From Cepaea nemoralis (lineage: Eukaryota > Mollusca > Gastropoda > Stylommatophora > Helicidae): a DNA stretch of 64,000 nucleotides. The position numbers were made by a program, and so were the translations under genes. Shown piece by piece: positions 1 to 13,790 of the stretch; the stretch's first letter is position 1; the number at the start of each line of letters is the position of its first letter. Where the stretch lies: the NCBI GenBank assembly GCA_014155875.1, contig JACEFZ010005600.1:449501-513500 (forward strand). The letters run 5' to 3'. The notes under the pieces are model-generated. The model saw only the letters and a program-made list of their open reading frames with translations. It was not told the origin of the DNA and made no database searches.

Positions 1-1353
1 CTGACCATCAGTGTAGATATGTCATCTTGATGTGTGTTACTCTGACCCATCAGTGTAGATATGTCATCTTGATGTGTGTTACTCTGACCCATCAGTGTAG
101 ATATTTCATCTTGATGTGTGTTACTCTGACCCATCAGTGTAGATATGTCATCTTGATGGGTGTTACTCTGACCCATCAGTGTAGATATGTCATCTTGATG
201 TGTGTTACTCTGACCCATCAGTGTAGATATTTCATCTTGATGTGTGTTACTCTGACCCATCAGTGTAGATATTTCATCTTGATGTGTGTTACTCTGACCC
301 ATCAGTGTAGATATGTCATCTTGATGTGTGTTACTCTGACCCATCAGTGTAGATATGTCATCTTGATGTGTGTTACTCTGACCCATCAGTGTAGATATTT
401 CATCTTGATGTGTGTTACTCTGACCCATCAGTGTAGATATGTCATCTTGATGTGTGTTACTCTGACCCATCAGTGTAGATATGTCATCTTGATGTGTGTT
501 ACTCTGACCCATCAGTGTAGATATGTCATCTTGATGTGTGTTACTCTGACCCATCAGTGTAGATATGTCATCTTGATGTGTGTTACTCTGACCCATCAGT
601 GTAGATATGTCATCTTGATGTGTGTTACTCTGACCCATCAGTGTAGATATGTCATCTTGATGTGTGTTACTCTGACCCATCAGTGTAGATATGTCATCTT
701 GATGTGTGTTACTCTGACCCATCAGTGTAGATGTCTATGTCATCTTGATGTGTGTTACTCTGACCCATCAGTGTAGATATGTCATCTTGATGTGTGTTAC
801 TCTGACCCATCAGTGTAGATATGTCATCTTGATGTGTGTTACTCTGACCCATCAGTGTAGATGTCTATGTCATCTTGATGTGTGTTACTCTGACCCATCA
901 GTGTAGATATGTCATCTTGATGTGTGTTACTCTGACCCATCAGTGTAGATATGTCATCTTGATGTGTGTACTCTGACCCATCAGTGTTAGATATTTCATC
1001 TTGATGTGTGTTACTCTGAACCATCAGTGTAGATTCATTTCTCTGATGTGTGTTACTCTGACCCATCAGTGTAGATATGTCATCTGATGTGTGTTACTCT
1101 GACCCATCAGTGTATAGATATGTCATCTTGATGTGTGTTACTCTGACCCATCAGTGTAGATATGTCATCTTGATGTGTGTTACTCTGACCCATCAGTGTA
1201 GATATGTCATCTTGATGTGTGTTACTCTGACCCATCAGTGTATATGTCTATGTCATCTTGATGTGTGTTACTCTGACCCATCAGTGTATATGTCTATGTC
1301 ATCTTGATGTGTGTTACTCTGATCCATCAGTGTAGATGACTATGTCATCTTGA

Positions 1354-1372
1354 CTGTCTCTTATACACATCT
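1354..1372. other. Exact Tn5 mosaic-end sequence (likely library artefact)
   Basis: Bases 1,354-1,372 read CTGTCTCTTATACACATCT, the 19-bp Tn5 mosaic end used in tagmentation (Nextera-type) libraries. It interrupts a satellite monomer: the usual tcttgatgtgtg is split into tcttga, then the 19-mer, then gatgtgtg. The mosaic end is an engineered hybrid of the natural Tn5 outer and inner ends, so an exact match in an animal satellite is best explained by an adapter or chimeric read kept in the assembly. Confidence 0.93.
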
Positions 1373-4300
1373 GATGTGTGTTACTCTGACCCATCAGTGT
1401 AGATATGTCTCGTATCTTGATGTGTGTTACTCTGACCCATCAGTGTAGATGTCTATGTCATCTTGATGTGTGTTACTCTGACCCATCATGATGTAATATG
1501 TCATCTTGATGTGTTTTACTCTGACCCATCAGTTAGATGTCTATGTCATCTTGATGTGTTTACTCTGACCCATCATGTTTAGATGTCTATTTCATCTTGA
1601 TGTGTGTTACTCTGACCACTCAGTGTAGATATTTCATCTTGATGTGTGTTACTCTGACCCATCAGTGTAGATATGTCATCTTGATGTGTGTTACTCTGAC
1701 CCATCAGTGTAGATATTGTCATCTTGATGTGTGTTACTCTGACCTCATCAGTGTAGATATGTCATCTTGATGTGTGTTACTCTGACCCATCAGTGTAGAT
1801 ATTGTCATCTTGATGTGTGTTACTCTGACCCATCAGTGTAGATATGTCATCTTGATGTGTGTTACTCTGACCCATCAGTGTAGATATGTCATCTTGATGT
1901 GTGTTACTCTGACCCATCAGTGTAGATATTTCATCTTGATGTGTGTTACTCTGACCCATCAGTGTAGATATGTCATCTTGATGTGTGTTACTCTGACCCA
2001 TCAGTGTAGATATGTCGATCTTGATGTGTGTTACTCTGACCATCAGTGTAGATTATTTCATCTTGATGTGTGTTACTCTGACCCAATCAGTTTAGATTAT
2101 GTCATCTTGATGTGTGTTACTCTGACCCATCAGTTGTAGATATGTCATCTTGATGTGTGTTACTCTGACCCATCATGTAGATATGTCATCTTGATGTGTG
2201 TTACTCCTGACTCATCAGTGTAGATATGTCATCTTGATGTGTGTTACGTCTGACTCATCGTGTAGATATGTCATACTTGAATGTCGGGTTACTCTGACCC
2301 ATCAGTGTAGATATGTGCATCTTGATTGTGTTTACTCTGACCCATCAGTGTAGATATGTCATCTTGATGTGTGTTACTCTGACCCATCAGTGTAGATGTC
2401 TATGTCATCTTGATGTGTGTTACTCTGACCCATCAGTGTAGATATGTCATCTTGATGTGTGTTACTCTGACCCATCAGTGTAGATATGTCATCTTGATGT
2501 GTGTTACTCTGACCCATCAGTGTAGATATGTCATCTTGATGTGTGTTACTCTGACCCATCAGTGTAGATATGTCATCTTGATGTGTGTTACTCTGACCCA
2601 TCAGTGTAGATATATGTCATCTTGATGTGTGTTACTCTGACCCATCAGTGTAGATATGTCATCTTGATGTGTGTTACTCTGACCCATCAGTGTAGATATG
2701 TCATCTTGATGTGTGTTACTCTGACCCATCAGTGTAGATATGTCATCTTGATGTGTGTTACTCTGACCCATCAGTGTAGATATGTCATCTTGATGTGTGT
2801 TACTCTGACCCATCAGTGTAGATATGTCATCTTGATGTGTGTTACTCTGACCCATCAGTGTAGATATGTCATCTTGATGTGTGTTACTCTGACCCATCAG
2901 TGTAGATATCTCATCTTGATGTGTGTTACTCTGACCCATCAGTGTAGATATGTCATCTTGATGTGTGTTACTCTGACCCATCAGTGTAGATATGTCATCT
3001 TGATGTGTGTTACTCTGACCCATCAGTGTAGATATGTCATCTTGATGTGTGTTACTCTGACCCATCAGTGTAGATATGTTCATCTTGATGTGTGTTACTC
3101 TGACCCATCAGTGTAGATATTTCATCTTGATGTGTGTTACTCTGACCCATCAGTGTAGATATGTCATCTTGATGTGTGTTACTCTGACCCATCAGTGTAG
3201 ATATGTCATCTTGATGTGTGTTACTCTGACCCATCAGTGTAGATATGTCATCTTGATGTGTGTTACTCTGACCCATCAGTGTAGATATGTCATCTTGATG
3301 TGTGTTACTCTGACCCATCAGTGTAGATATGTCATCTTGATGTGTGTTACTCTGACCCATCAGTGTAGATATGTCATCTTGATGTGTGTTACTCTGACCC
3401 ATCAGTGTAGATATGTCATCTTGATGTGTGTTACTCTGACCCATCAGTGTAGATATGTCATCTTGATGTGTGTTACTCTGACCCATCAGTGTAGATATGT
3501 CATCTTGATGTGTGTTACTCTGACCCATCAGTGTAGATATGTCATCTTGATGTGTGTTACTCTGACCCATCAGTGTAGATATGTCATCTTGATGTGTGTT
3601 ACTCTGACCCATCAGTGTAGATATGTCATCTTGATGTGTGTTACTCTGACCCATCAGTGTAGATATGTCATCTTGATGTGTGTTACTCTGACCCATCAGT
3701 GTAGATATGTCATCTTGATGTGTGTTACTCTGACCCATCAGTGTAGATATGTCATCTTGATGTGTGTTACTCTGACCCATCAGTGTAGATATGTCATCTT
3801 GATGTGTGTTACTCTGACCCATCAGTGCAGATATGTCATCTTGATGTGTGTTACTCTGACCCATCAGTGTAGATGTCTATGTCATCTTGATGTGTGTTAC
3901 TCTGACCCATCAGTGTAGATATGTCATCTTGATGTGTGTTACTCTGACCCATTAGTGTAGATATTTCATCTTGATGTGTGTTACTCTGACCCATCAGTGT
4001 AGATATGTCATCTTGATGTGTGTTACTCTGACCCATCAGTGTAGATATGTCATCTTGATGTGTGTTACTCTGACCCATCAGTGTAGATATGTCATCTTGA
4101 TGTGTGTTACTCTGACCCATCAGTGTAGATATATGTCATCTTGATGTGTGTTACTCTGACCCATCAGTGTAGATATTCATCTTGATGTGTGTTACTCTGA
4201 CCCATCAGTGTAGATATGTCATCTTGATGTGTGTTACTCTGACCCATCAGTGTAGATATGTCATCTTGATGTGTGTTACTCTGACCCATCAGTGTAGATA

Positions 4301-7300
4301 TGTCATCTTGATGTGTGTTACTCTGACCCATCAGTGTAGATATGTCATCTTGATGTGTGTTACTCTGACCCATCAGTGTAGATATGTCATCTTGATGTGT
4401 GTTACTCTGACCCATCAGTGTAGATATGTCATCTTGATGTGTGTTACTCTGACCCATCAGTGTAGATATGTCATCTTGATGTGTGTTACTCTGACCCATC
4501 AGTGTAGATATGTCATCTTGATGTGTGTTACTCTGACCCATCAGTGTAGATATGTCATCTTGATGTGTGTTACTCTGACCCATCAGTGTAGATATGTCAT
4601 CTTGATGTGTGTTACTCTGACCCATCAGTGTAGATATGTCATCTTGATGTGTGTTACTCTGACCCATCAGTGTAGATATGTCATCTTGATGTGTGTTACT
4701 CTGACCCATCAGTGTAGATATGTCATCTTGATGTGTGTTACTCTGACCCATCAGTGTAGATATGTCATCTTGATGTGTGTTACTCTGACCCATCAGTGTA
4801 GATATGTCATCTTGATGTGTGTTACTCTGACCCATCAGTGTAGATATGTCATCTTGATGTGTGTTACTCTGACCCATCAGTGTAGATATGTCATCTTGAT
4901 GTGTGTTACTCTGACCCATCAGTGTAGATATGTCATCTTGATGTGTGTTACTCTGACCCATCAGTGTAGATATTTCATCTTGATGTGTGTTACTCTGACC
5001 CATCAGTGTAGATATGTCATCTTGATGTGTGTTACTCTGACCCATCAGTGTAGATATTTCATCTTGATGTGTGTTACTCTGACCCATCAGTGTAGATATG
5101 TCATCTTGATGTGTGTTACTCTGACCCATCAGTGTAGATATGTCATCTTGATGTGTGTTACTCTGACCCATCAGTGTAGATATGTCATCTTGATGTGTGT
5201 TACTCTGACCCATCAGTGTAGATATGTCATCTTGATGTGTGTTACTCTGACCCATCAGTGTAGATATGTCATCTTGATGTGTGTTACTCTGACCCATCAG
5301 TGTAGATATGTCATCTTGATGTGTGTTACTCTGACCCATCAGTGTAGATATGTCATCTTGATGTGTGTTACTCTGACCCATCAGTGTAGATATGTCATCT
5401 TGATGTGTGTTACTCTGACCCATCAGTGTAGATATGTCATCTTGATGTGTGTTACTCTGACCCATCAGTGTAGATATGTCATCTTGATGTGTGTTACTCT
5501 GACCCATCAGTGTAGATATGTCATCTTGATGTGTGTTACTCTGACCCATCAGTGTAGATATGTCATCTTGATGTGTGTTACTCTGACCCATCAGTGTAGA
5601 TATGTCATCTTGATGTGTGTTACTCTGACCCATCAGTGTAGATATGTCATCTTGATGTGTGTTACTCTGACCCATCAGTGTAGATATGTCATCTTGATGT
5701 GTGTTACTCTGACCCATCAGTGTAGATATGTCATCTTGATGTGTGTTACTCTGACCCATCAGTGTAGATATGTCATCTTGATGTGTGTTACTCTGACCCA
5801 TCAGTGTAGATATGTCATCTTGATGTGTGTTACTCTGACCCATCAGTGTAGATATGTCATCTTGATGTGTGTTACTCTGACCCATCAGTGTAGATATGTC
5901 ATCTTGATGTGTGTTACTCTGACCCATCAGTGTAGATATGTCATCTTGATGTGTGTTACTCTGACCCATCAGTGTAGATATGTCATCTTGATGTGTGTTA
6001 CTCTGACCCATCAGTGTAGATATGTCATCTTGATGTGTGTTACTCTGACCCATCAGTGTAGATATGTCATCTTGATGTGTGTTACTCTGACCCATCAGTG
6101 TAGATATGTCATCTTGATGTGTGTTACTCTGACCCATCAGTGTAGATATGTCATCTTGATGTGTGTTACTCTGACCCATCAGTGTAGATATGTCATCTTG
6201 ATGTGTGTTACTCTGACCCATCAGTGTAGATATGTCATCTTGATGTGTGTTACTCTGACCCATCAGTGTAGATATGTCATCTTGATGTGTGTTACTCTGA
6301 CCCATCAGTGTAGATATGTCATCTTGATGTGTGTTACTCTGACCCATCAGTGTAGATATGTCATCTTGATGTGTGTTACTCTGACCCATCAGTGTAGATA
6401 TGTCATCTTGATGTGTGTTACTCTGACCCATCAGTGTAGATATGTCATCTTGATGTGTGTTACTCTGACCCATCAGTGTAGATATGTCATCTTGATGTGT
6501 GTTACTCTGACCCATCAGTGTAGATATGTCATCTTGATGTGTGTTACTCTGACCCATCAGTGTAGATATGTCATCTTGATGTGTGTTACTCTGACCCATC
6601 AGTGTAGATATTTCATCTTGATGTGTGTTACTCTGACCCATCAGTGTAGATATTTCATCTTGATGTGTGTTACTCTGACCCATCAGTGTAGATATGTCAT
6701 CTTGATGTGTGTTACTCTGACCCATCAGTGTAGATATTTCATCTTGATGTGTGTTACTCTGACCCATCAGTGTAGATATGTCATCTTGATGTGTGTTACT
6801 CTGACCCATCAGTGTAGATATGTCATCTTGATGTGTGTTACTCTGACCCATCAGTGTAGATATGTCATCTTGATGTGTGTTACTCTGACCCATCAGTGTA
6901 GATATTTCATCTTGATGTGTGTTACTCTGACCCATCAGTGTAGATATGTCATCTTGATGTGTGTTACTCTGACCCATCAGTGTAGATATGTCATCTTGAT
7001 GTGTGTTACTCTGACCCATCAGTGTAGATATGTCATCTTGATGTGTGTTACTCTGACCCATCAGTGTAGATATGTCATCTTGATGTGTGTTACTCTGACC
7101 CATCAGTGTAGATATGTCATCTTGATGTGTGTTACTCTGACCCATCAGTGTAGATATGTCATCTTGATGTGTGTTACTCTGACCCATCAGTGTAGATATG
7201 TCATCTTGATGTGTGTTACTCTGACCCATCAGTGTAGATATGTCATCTTGATGTGTGTTACTCTGACCCATCAGTGTAGATATGTCATCTTGATGTGTGT

Positions 7301-10300
7301 TACTCTGACCCATCAGTGTAGATATTTCATCTTGATGTGTGTTACTCTGACCCATCAGTGTAGATATGTCATCTTGATGTGTGTTACTCTGACCCATCAG
7401 TGTAGATATGTCATCTTGATGTGTGTTACTCTGACCCATCAGTGTAGATATGTCATCTTGATGTGTGTTACTCTGACCCATCAGTGTAGATATGTCATCT
7501 TGATGTGTGTTACTCTGACCCATCAGTGTAGATATGTCATCTTGATGTGTGTTACTCTGACCCATCAGTGTAGATATGTCATCTTGATGTGTGTTACTCT
7601 GACCCATCAGTGTAGATATGTCATCTTGATGTGTGTTACTCTGACCCATCAGTGTAGATATGTCATCTTGATGTGTGTTACTCTGACCCATCAGTGTAGA
7701 TATGTCATCTTGATGTGTGTTACTCTGACCCATCAGTGTAGATATGTCATCTTGATGTGTGTTACTCTGACCCATCAGTGTAGATATGTCATCTTGATGT
7801 GTGTTACTCTGACCCATCAGTGTAGATATGTCATCTTGATGTGTGTTACTCTGACCCATCAGTGTAGATATGTCATCTTGATGTGTGTTACTCTGACCCA
7901 TCAGTGTAGATATGTCATCTTGATGTGTGTTACTCTGACCCATCAGTGTAGATATGTCATCTTGATGTGTGTTACTCTGACCCATCAGTGTAGATATGTC
8001 ATCTTGATGTGTGTTACTCTGACCCATCAGTGTAGATATGTCATCTTGATGTGTGTTACTCTGACCCATCAGTGTAGATATGTCATCTTGATGTGTGTTA
8101 CTCTGACCCATCAGTGTAGATATTTCATCTTGATGTGTGTTACTCTGACCCATCAGTGTAGATATGTCATCTTGATGTGTGTTACTCTGACCCATCAGTG
8201 TAGATATGTCATCTTGATGTGTGTTACTCTGACCCATCAGTGTAGATATGTCATCTTGATGTGTGTTACTCTGACCCATCAGTGTAGATATGTCATCTTG
8301 ATGTGTGTTACTCTGACCCATCAGTGTAGATATGTCATCTTGATGTGTGTTACTCTGACCCATCAGTGTAGATATGTCATCTTGATGTGTGTTACTCTGA
8401 CCCATCAGTGTAGATATGTCATCTTGATGTGTGTTACTCTGACCCATCAGTGTAGATATGTCATCTTGATGTGTGTTACTCTGACCCATCAGTGTAGATA
8501 TGTCATCTTGATGTGTGTTACTCTGACCCATCAGTGTAGATATGTCATCTTGATGTGTGTTACTCTGACCCATCAGTGTAGATATGTCATCTTGATGTGT
8601 GTTACTCTGACCCATCAGTGTAGATATGTCATCTTGATGTGTGTTACTCTGACCCATCAGTGTAGATATGTCATCTTGATGTGTGTTACTCTGACCCATC
8701 AGTGTAGATATGTCATCTTGATGTGTGTTACTCTGACCCATCAGTGTAGATATGTCATCTTGATGTGTGTTACTCTGACCCATCAGTGTAGATATGTCAT
8801 CTTGATGTGTGTTACTCTGACCCATCAGTGTAGATATTTCATCTTGATGTGTGTTACTCTGACCCATCAGTGTAGATATGTCATCTTGATGTGTGTTACT
8901 CTGACCCATCAGTGTAGATATGTCATCTTGATGTGTGTTACTCTGACCCATCAGTGTAGATATGTCATCTTGATGTGTGTTACTCTGACCCATCAGTGTA
9001 GATATGTCATCTTGATGTGTGTTACTCTGACCCATCAGTGTAGATATTTCATCTTGATGTGTGTTACTCTGACCCATCAGTGTAGATATGTCATCTTGAT
9101 GTGTGTTACTCTGACCCATCAGTGTAGATATTTCATCTTGATGTGTGTTACTCTGACCCATCAGTGTAGATATGTCATCTTGATGTGTGTTACTCTGACC
9201 CATCAGTGTAGATATGTCATCTTGATGTGTGTTACTCTGACCCATCAGTGTAGATATGTCATCTTGATGTGTGTTACTCTGACCCATCAGTGTAGATATG
9301 TCATCTTGATGTGTGTTACTCTGACCCATCAGTGTAGATATGTCATCTTGATGTGTGTTACTCTGACCCATCAGTGTAGATATGTCATCTTGATGTGTGT
9401 TACTCTGACCCATCAGTGTAGATATGTCATCTTGATGTGTGTTACTCTGACCCATCAGTGTAGATATTTCATCTTGATGTGTGTTACTCTGACCCATCAG
9501 TGTAGATATTTCATCTTGATGTGTGTTACTCTGACCCATCAGTGTAGATATTTCATCTTGATGTGTGTTACTCTGACCCATCAGTGTAGATATGTCATCT
9601 TGATGTGTGTTACTCTGACCCATCAGTGTAGATATGTCATCTTGATGTGTGTTACTCTGACCCATCAGTGTAGATATTCATCTTGATGTGTGTTACTCTG
9701 ACCCATCAGTGTAGATATGTCACTTGATGTGTGTGTAACTCTGTCACCATCAGTGTAGATATATTCATCTTGATGTGTGTTTACTCTGACCCATCAGTGT
9801 AGAATGTCATCTTGATGTGTGTTACTCTGACCTCATCAGTGTAGATATTTCATCTTGATGTGTGTTACTCTGACCCATCAGTGTAGATATGTCATCTTGG
9901 ATGTGTGTTACTCCTGACCCAATCAGTGTAGATATGTCATCTTGATGTGTGTTACTCTGACCCATCAGTGTAGATATGTCATCTTGATGTGTGGTACTCT
10001 GACCCATCAGTGTAGATATTTCATCTTGATGTGTGTTACTCTGACCCATCAGTGTAGATATGTCATCTTGATGTGTGTTACTCTGACCCATCAGTGTAGA
10101 TATGTCTATCTTGATGTGTGTTACTCTGACCCATCAGTGTAGATATGTCATCTTGATGTGTGTTACTCTGACCCATCAGTGTAGATATGTCATCTTGATG
10201 TGTGTTACTCTGACCCATCAGTGTAGATGTCTATGTCATCTTGATGTGTGTTACTCTGACCCATCAGTGTAGATATGTCATCTTGATGTGTGTTACTCTG

Positions 10301-11624
10301 ACCCATCAGTGTAGATATGTCATCTTGATGTGTGTTACTCTGACCCATCAGTGTAGATATGTCATCTTGATGTGTGTTACTCTGACCCATCAGTGTAGAT
10401 GTCTATGTCATCTTGATGTGTGTTACTCTGACCCATCAGTGTAGATGTCTATGTCATCTTGATGTGTGTTACTCTGACCCATCAGTGTAGATATGTCATC
10501 TTGATGTGTGTTACTCTGACCCATCAGTGTAGATATTTCATCTTGATGTGTGTTTACTCTGGACCCATCAGTGTAGATATGTCATCTTTGATGTGTGTGT
10601 TACTCTGACCCATCAGTTGTAGATATGTTCATCTTGATGTGTGTTACTCTGACCCATCAGTGTAGATATGTCATCTTGATGTGTGTTACTCTGACCCATC
10701 AGTGTAGATATGTCATCTTGTGATGTGTGTTACTCTGACCCCATCAGTGTAGATATGTCATCTTGATGTGTGTTACTCTGACCCCATCATGTAGATATTT
10801 CATCTTGGATGTGTGTTATTCTGACCATCAGTGTAGATATGTCATATTGATGTGTGTTACTCCTGACACATCAGTGTAGATATTGTCTTCTTGATGTGTG
10901 TTACTCTGACCCATCAGTGTAGATATTTCATCTTGATGTGTGTTACTCCTGTCTCTCAGTGTAGATATGTCATCTTGATGTGTGTTACTCTGACCCATCA
11001 GTGTAGATATGTCATCTTGATGTGTGTTACTCTGACCCATCAGCGTAGATATTTCATCTTGATGTGTGTCTTAACTCTGACCCCTCAGTTGTAGATATGT
11101 CATCTATGATGTGTGTTACTCTGACCCATTCAGTGTAGATATACTGTCATCTGATGTGTGTTACCTCTGACCCATCAGCTGTAGATATTTCATCTTGATG
11201 TGTGTTTACTCTGCCCAATCAGTGTAGATATGTTGCTCATCTTGATGTGTGTACTCTGACACATCAGTGCTAGATATTTAATCTTGATGGGTGTTGTTAC
11301 TCTGACCCATCAGTGTAGATATTTCATCTTGATGTGTGTTACTCTGACCCATCCAGTTGGATATAGTGTCATCTTGATGTGTGTTACTCCTGACCCATCC
11401 GTGTAGATATTTCATCTTGATGTGTGTTCCTCTGAACCCTCAAGTGTTGATATGTCCTCTTGACTGTGTGTACTACTACTGACCCATCAGTTGTAGATTA
11501 TTTTATCCTTGATGCTGTGTTACTTGACCCCATAAGTGTAGATTGTCATCTTGATGTGTGTTACTCTGACCCTCAGTGTAGTGTCTATGTCATCACGGAT
11601 GTGGTGTTAATCCTGACCCTCAGT

Positions 11625-11890
11625 TTAGATTTCTATGTCATCCTGATGTGTGTTACTCTGACCCATCAGTTTAGATGTCTATGTCATCCTGATGTGTGTT
11701 ACTCTGACCCATCAGTTTAGATGTCTATGTCATCCTGATGTGTGTTACTCTGACCCATCAGTTTAGATGTCTATGTCATCCTGATGTGTGTTACTCTGAC
11801 CCATCAGTTTAGATGTCTATGTCATCTTGATGTGTGTTACTCTGACCCATAAGTGTAGATGACTATGTCATCCTGATGTGTGTTACTCTG
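11625..11890. repeat. 46-bp variant monomers at the right satellite edge
   Basis: The last units read gatgtctatgtcatcctgatg where the core reads gatatgtcatcttgatg, a 4-bp (gtct) length difference giving a 46-bp period. Isolated 46-bp units also occur near 728, 858, 1,448, 2,395, 3,870, 10,225 and 10,400. I infer that the 46-bp form is an older or alternative monomer class and that the 42-bp form was amplified in the core. Confidence 0.85.
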
Positions 11891-12186
11891 GATCAGTTGT
11901 TGCACTTCTAAGTCAGTGCGGCCCGCTGCCCATTCTTTGCACTCACGATCCAATATGACTATTACATTGTGACAGTCCGTCGCGTCTTCCAGAACTTCAA
12001 CCCACTGTATTTCACGATTGTGGTCTCTAGATCACACACCTGACGTATATATATTTCTGACTGTGCCATCCAGAACCTGCCTCGTCTTAGTCTATGATCT
12101 TTGACCATATCCATGGCTTCATGCTGGGAGGTGATCCCTATCTGCAGCAACTCTTAGGTACCATTTGGCCTGAAGGACACTATGCC

Positions 12187-12627
12187 CTATCCGTCATTGT
12201 TGGTAGCGCCAGGATATGCCTCATGCATATAATTGATGTATCCTTTGTGCACCCCAGGATTACCCACATGGCAGCGTTCTGTATGCTCTTCAACCTTCCA
12301 AGTATTAAAGAGCACTGGGGTCATCGCAGATTTCTGTGGCAACCCAGGTGTAATAGTACAAGGGTCAGACGTCCAGACACCCATACGCAGTGCAACCTTA
12401 TGCTCATAAAGGACCGCCGCAATCCATCTGACAAGGCAAGGGCAGACCTTCATGTCCAACAGTGTGTGTATTAACCGATCATACCTGACCGTGTTATACG
12501 CATCCTCCAGGTCAAGAGATACTCGCCACTGTCTCCTGTTTATCCCTGAAGCCCCCGTAGACATCAAATGCAAAAGTTGCAGCATTGGCCCAGGTGTCCT
12601 TCCCAGGCCGGTAAATTCCGAGCCCAT
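12187..12627 (-). pseudogene. RT palm fragment of LINE-1st
   Basis: The 146-residue frame contains RT motif A ('SLDLEDAYNTV') and motif B ('PGLPQKSAMTPVLFN'). In motif B a lysine stands where the usual glycine of PQGS would be. The catalytic FADD box is not found downstream; the frame degenerates shortly after motif B. This is a dead RT fragment, consistent with the scrambled frames on both sides. Confidence 0.8.
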
Positions 12628-12818
12628 TGGGATGCAGATTACGACTTTCCAAATGTCGCTGGAGCCTGCGTGCTACTATCTTTTCGAGGACTTTGACATA
12701 TGTGTTTGAAGGGTTATGATTCGGTATCTAGTAAGTCTGGGGTGCTCCTTACCTGGCTATGGGAATGGGACCAGGTAGCTATGCGGCCAATCGTGGGGTA
12801 TTTCCGCAGTATTGATGT

Positions 12819-13222
12819 TTAGGTTAAAACAAAGAGCCATCTTCTCCAAGTCCCATCATTCATGTTACTCATATTTGTATACCTCACCCCATCCGGGCCT
12901 GGCGCTGTGTCTTTAGCCCACTTCAGTACCCGTCTAATATCCTCCACCTTAATCTCACAGTCCTCCTTCCTAGTGACCGGTGACAAGGCTTCTCTTACCA
13001 TGTCTCTAATATGTCTATCTTGCTGATCCGTCTGTGATAAAAATCATTCAAGAAAAGCCTCCCCTTTGTCCTTGTAGTTGTAATATATCGGCCGTTATCA
13101 TCATAAACGGTGTCTTGTGTACCAAGCATCGCCTGTCTCTTCATCTGCCGGTGAAGCCTCCAGAATGTACCCAATGTCACATCCCCACCGACTTCATTGA
13201 TAAACTGTTCCCACTTTAACAT
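12819..13222 (-). pseudogene. Endonuclease-RT linker and RT start of LINE-1st
   Basis: Two minus-strand frames meet near 13,000. The upstream one (12,995-13,222) has the typical pre-RT text with 'GTFWRLHRQMKRQ' and 'FLNDFYHRRISK'. The downstream one (12,819-13,001) has 'DTAPGPDGVRY', matching the APGPDG motif that opens the RT domain in many LINEs. They lie between the endonuclease end (13,334-13,790) and the palm fragment (12,187-12,627), so order and orientation agree with a single decayed element. Confidence 0.75.
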
Positions 13223-13333
13223 TTTTGCCTCTGCTGCCTGGAGTTAAAAATCCTGCACCTTTAATTTGTTTAAATAGCTTTCTGTCTCCTCCAATTCTGT
13301 GTCAACTGTATTGTTTGCTCTCTGCACCCTCTA

Positions 13334-13790
13334 TCAATTCCTTATGGCCGCCCTCTTTTCCCTCCACGAATTCTCCACCTCTGATGTCCTCCATGGTGTT
13401 TGGGTGAAGATTCTTCTTGTTGGTTTAGATCTTCCCTGTGATCTAAGACGCCCCAAGAGCGAAGAGTGGTCGCAATTATAACTGAATGCTCTGTGGGCTC
13501 TTATAGCCCTGAATGTGCCGAACCTAGGTATCAGCACAGAACAGAGGAGGTGGTCGCTTCCATGATCCGCAAGGACACTCCATTGTATGTCTGATGCCGC
13601 CTCATTTGATACAAGTTCCAGGTCGATGACCACATCAGGGTCGCCCGGTCTCATTGCTAGCCTAGAGGGTGTCCCGTCATTTAAAGAGACAACATCGTCT
13701 CAAGCAAGGCCTCGGCAAGAGCAGTACCCTGTCTGTTCTCTCCCGAACTGTCCCACTCCTTGGCGAGGGCATTGAATTCACCACATATCA
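13334..13790 (-). pseudogene. AP endonuclease C-terminal part of LINE-1st
   Basis: On the minus strand, 13,790-13,681 encodes 'CGEFNALAKEWDSSGENRQG', matching the GDFNAH endonuclease motif with E for D. The frame from 13,654 then has 'ADHGSDHLLCSVLI', the SDH motif that ends the LINE endonuclease domain. Frameshifts separate the two. The upstream part of this endonuclease probably lies at 22,640-22,826, beyond the LINE-B insertion. Confidence 0.75.

Larger units (their letters stand above)
1..11890. repeat. 42-bp satellite array (about 280 monomers)
   Basis: The basic unit is 42 bp and contains the words gtcatcttgatgtgtg and ttactctgacccatcag. From about 2,340 to 9,690 copies are almost identical; the main variant is a G/T change (atatgtcatc versus atatttcatc). 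From about 960 to 2,340 and from 9,690 to 11,640 the units carry many small indels. Because 42 is a multiple of three and one frame on each strand lacks a stop, the core is open for about 5.5 kb on both strands (4,164-9,665 minus and 4,182-9,686 plus). That is a by-product of the period and no evidence of a gene. The array runs off the left end of the window and stops abruptly against LINE coding remnants at 11,891. Confidence 0.97.
11891..13790 (-). mobile_element. LINE-1st: old non-LTR retrotransposon remnant, 3' part
   Basis: Reading the minus strand from 13,790 to 11,891 gives, in correct order and across several frameshifts, the end of an AP-type endonuclease, a linker, and the fingers and palm of a reverse transcriptase. 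Pieces of C-terminal coding continue to about 11,900 (for example 'LDRECKEWAAG'), directly against the satellite. The left end is therefore truncated or buried in the satellite. The right end is cut at 13,791 by the 3' tail of LINE-B, inside the endonuclease motif 'CGEFNA'. I did not resolve the clade; the RT motifs look R1/I-like. Confidence 0.8.

Noticed and set aside
4164..9665. CRISPR-like array from the regular repeats
   Set aside because: The repeat is continuous with no variable spacers, and the context is eukaryotic.
27..9686. Long repeat proteins encoded by the 42-bp satellite (plus and minus frames)
   Set aside because: The frames exist only because 42 is divisible by three and one frame per strand lacks a stop; both strands are equally open and variant sites alter residues on both.
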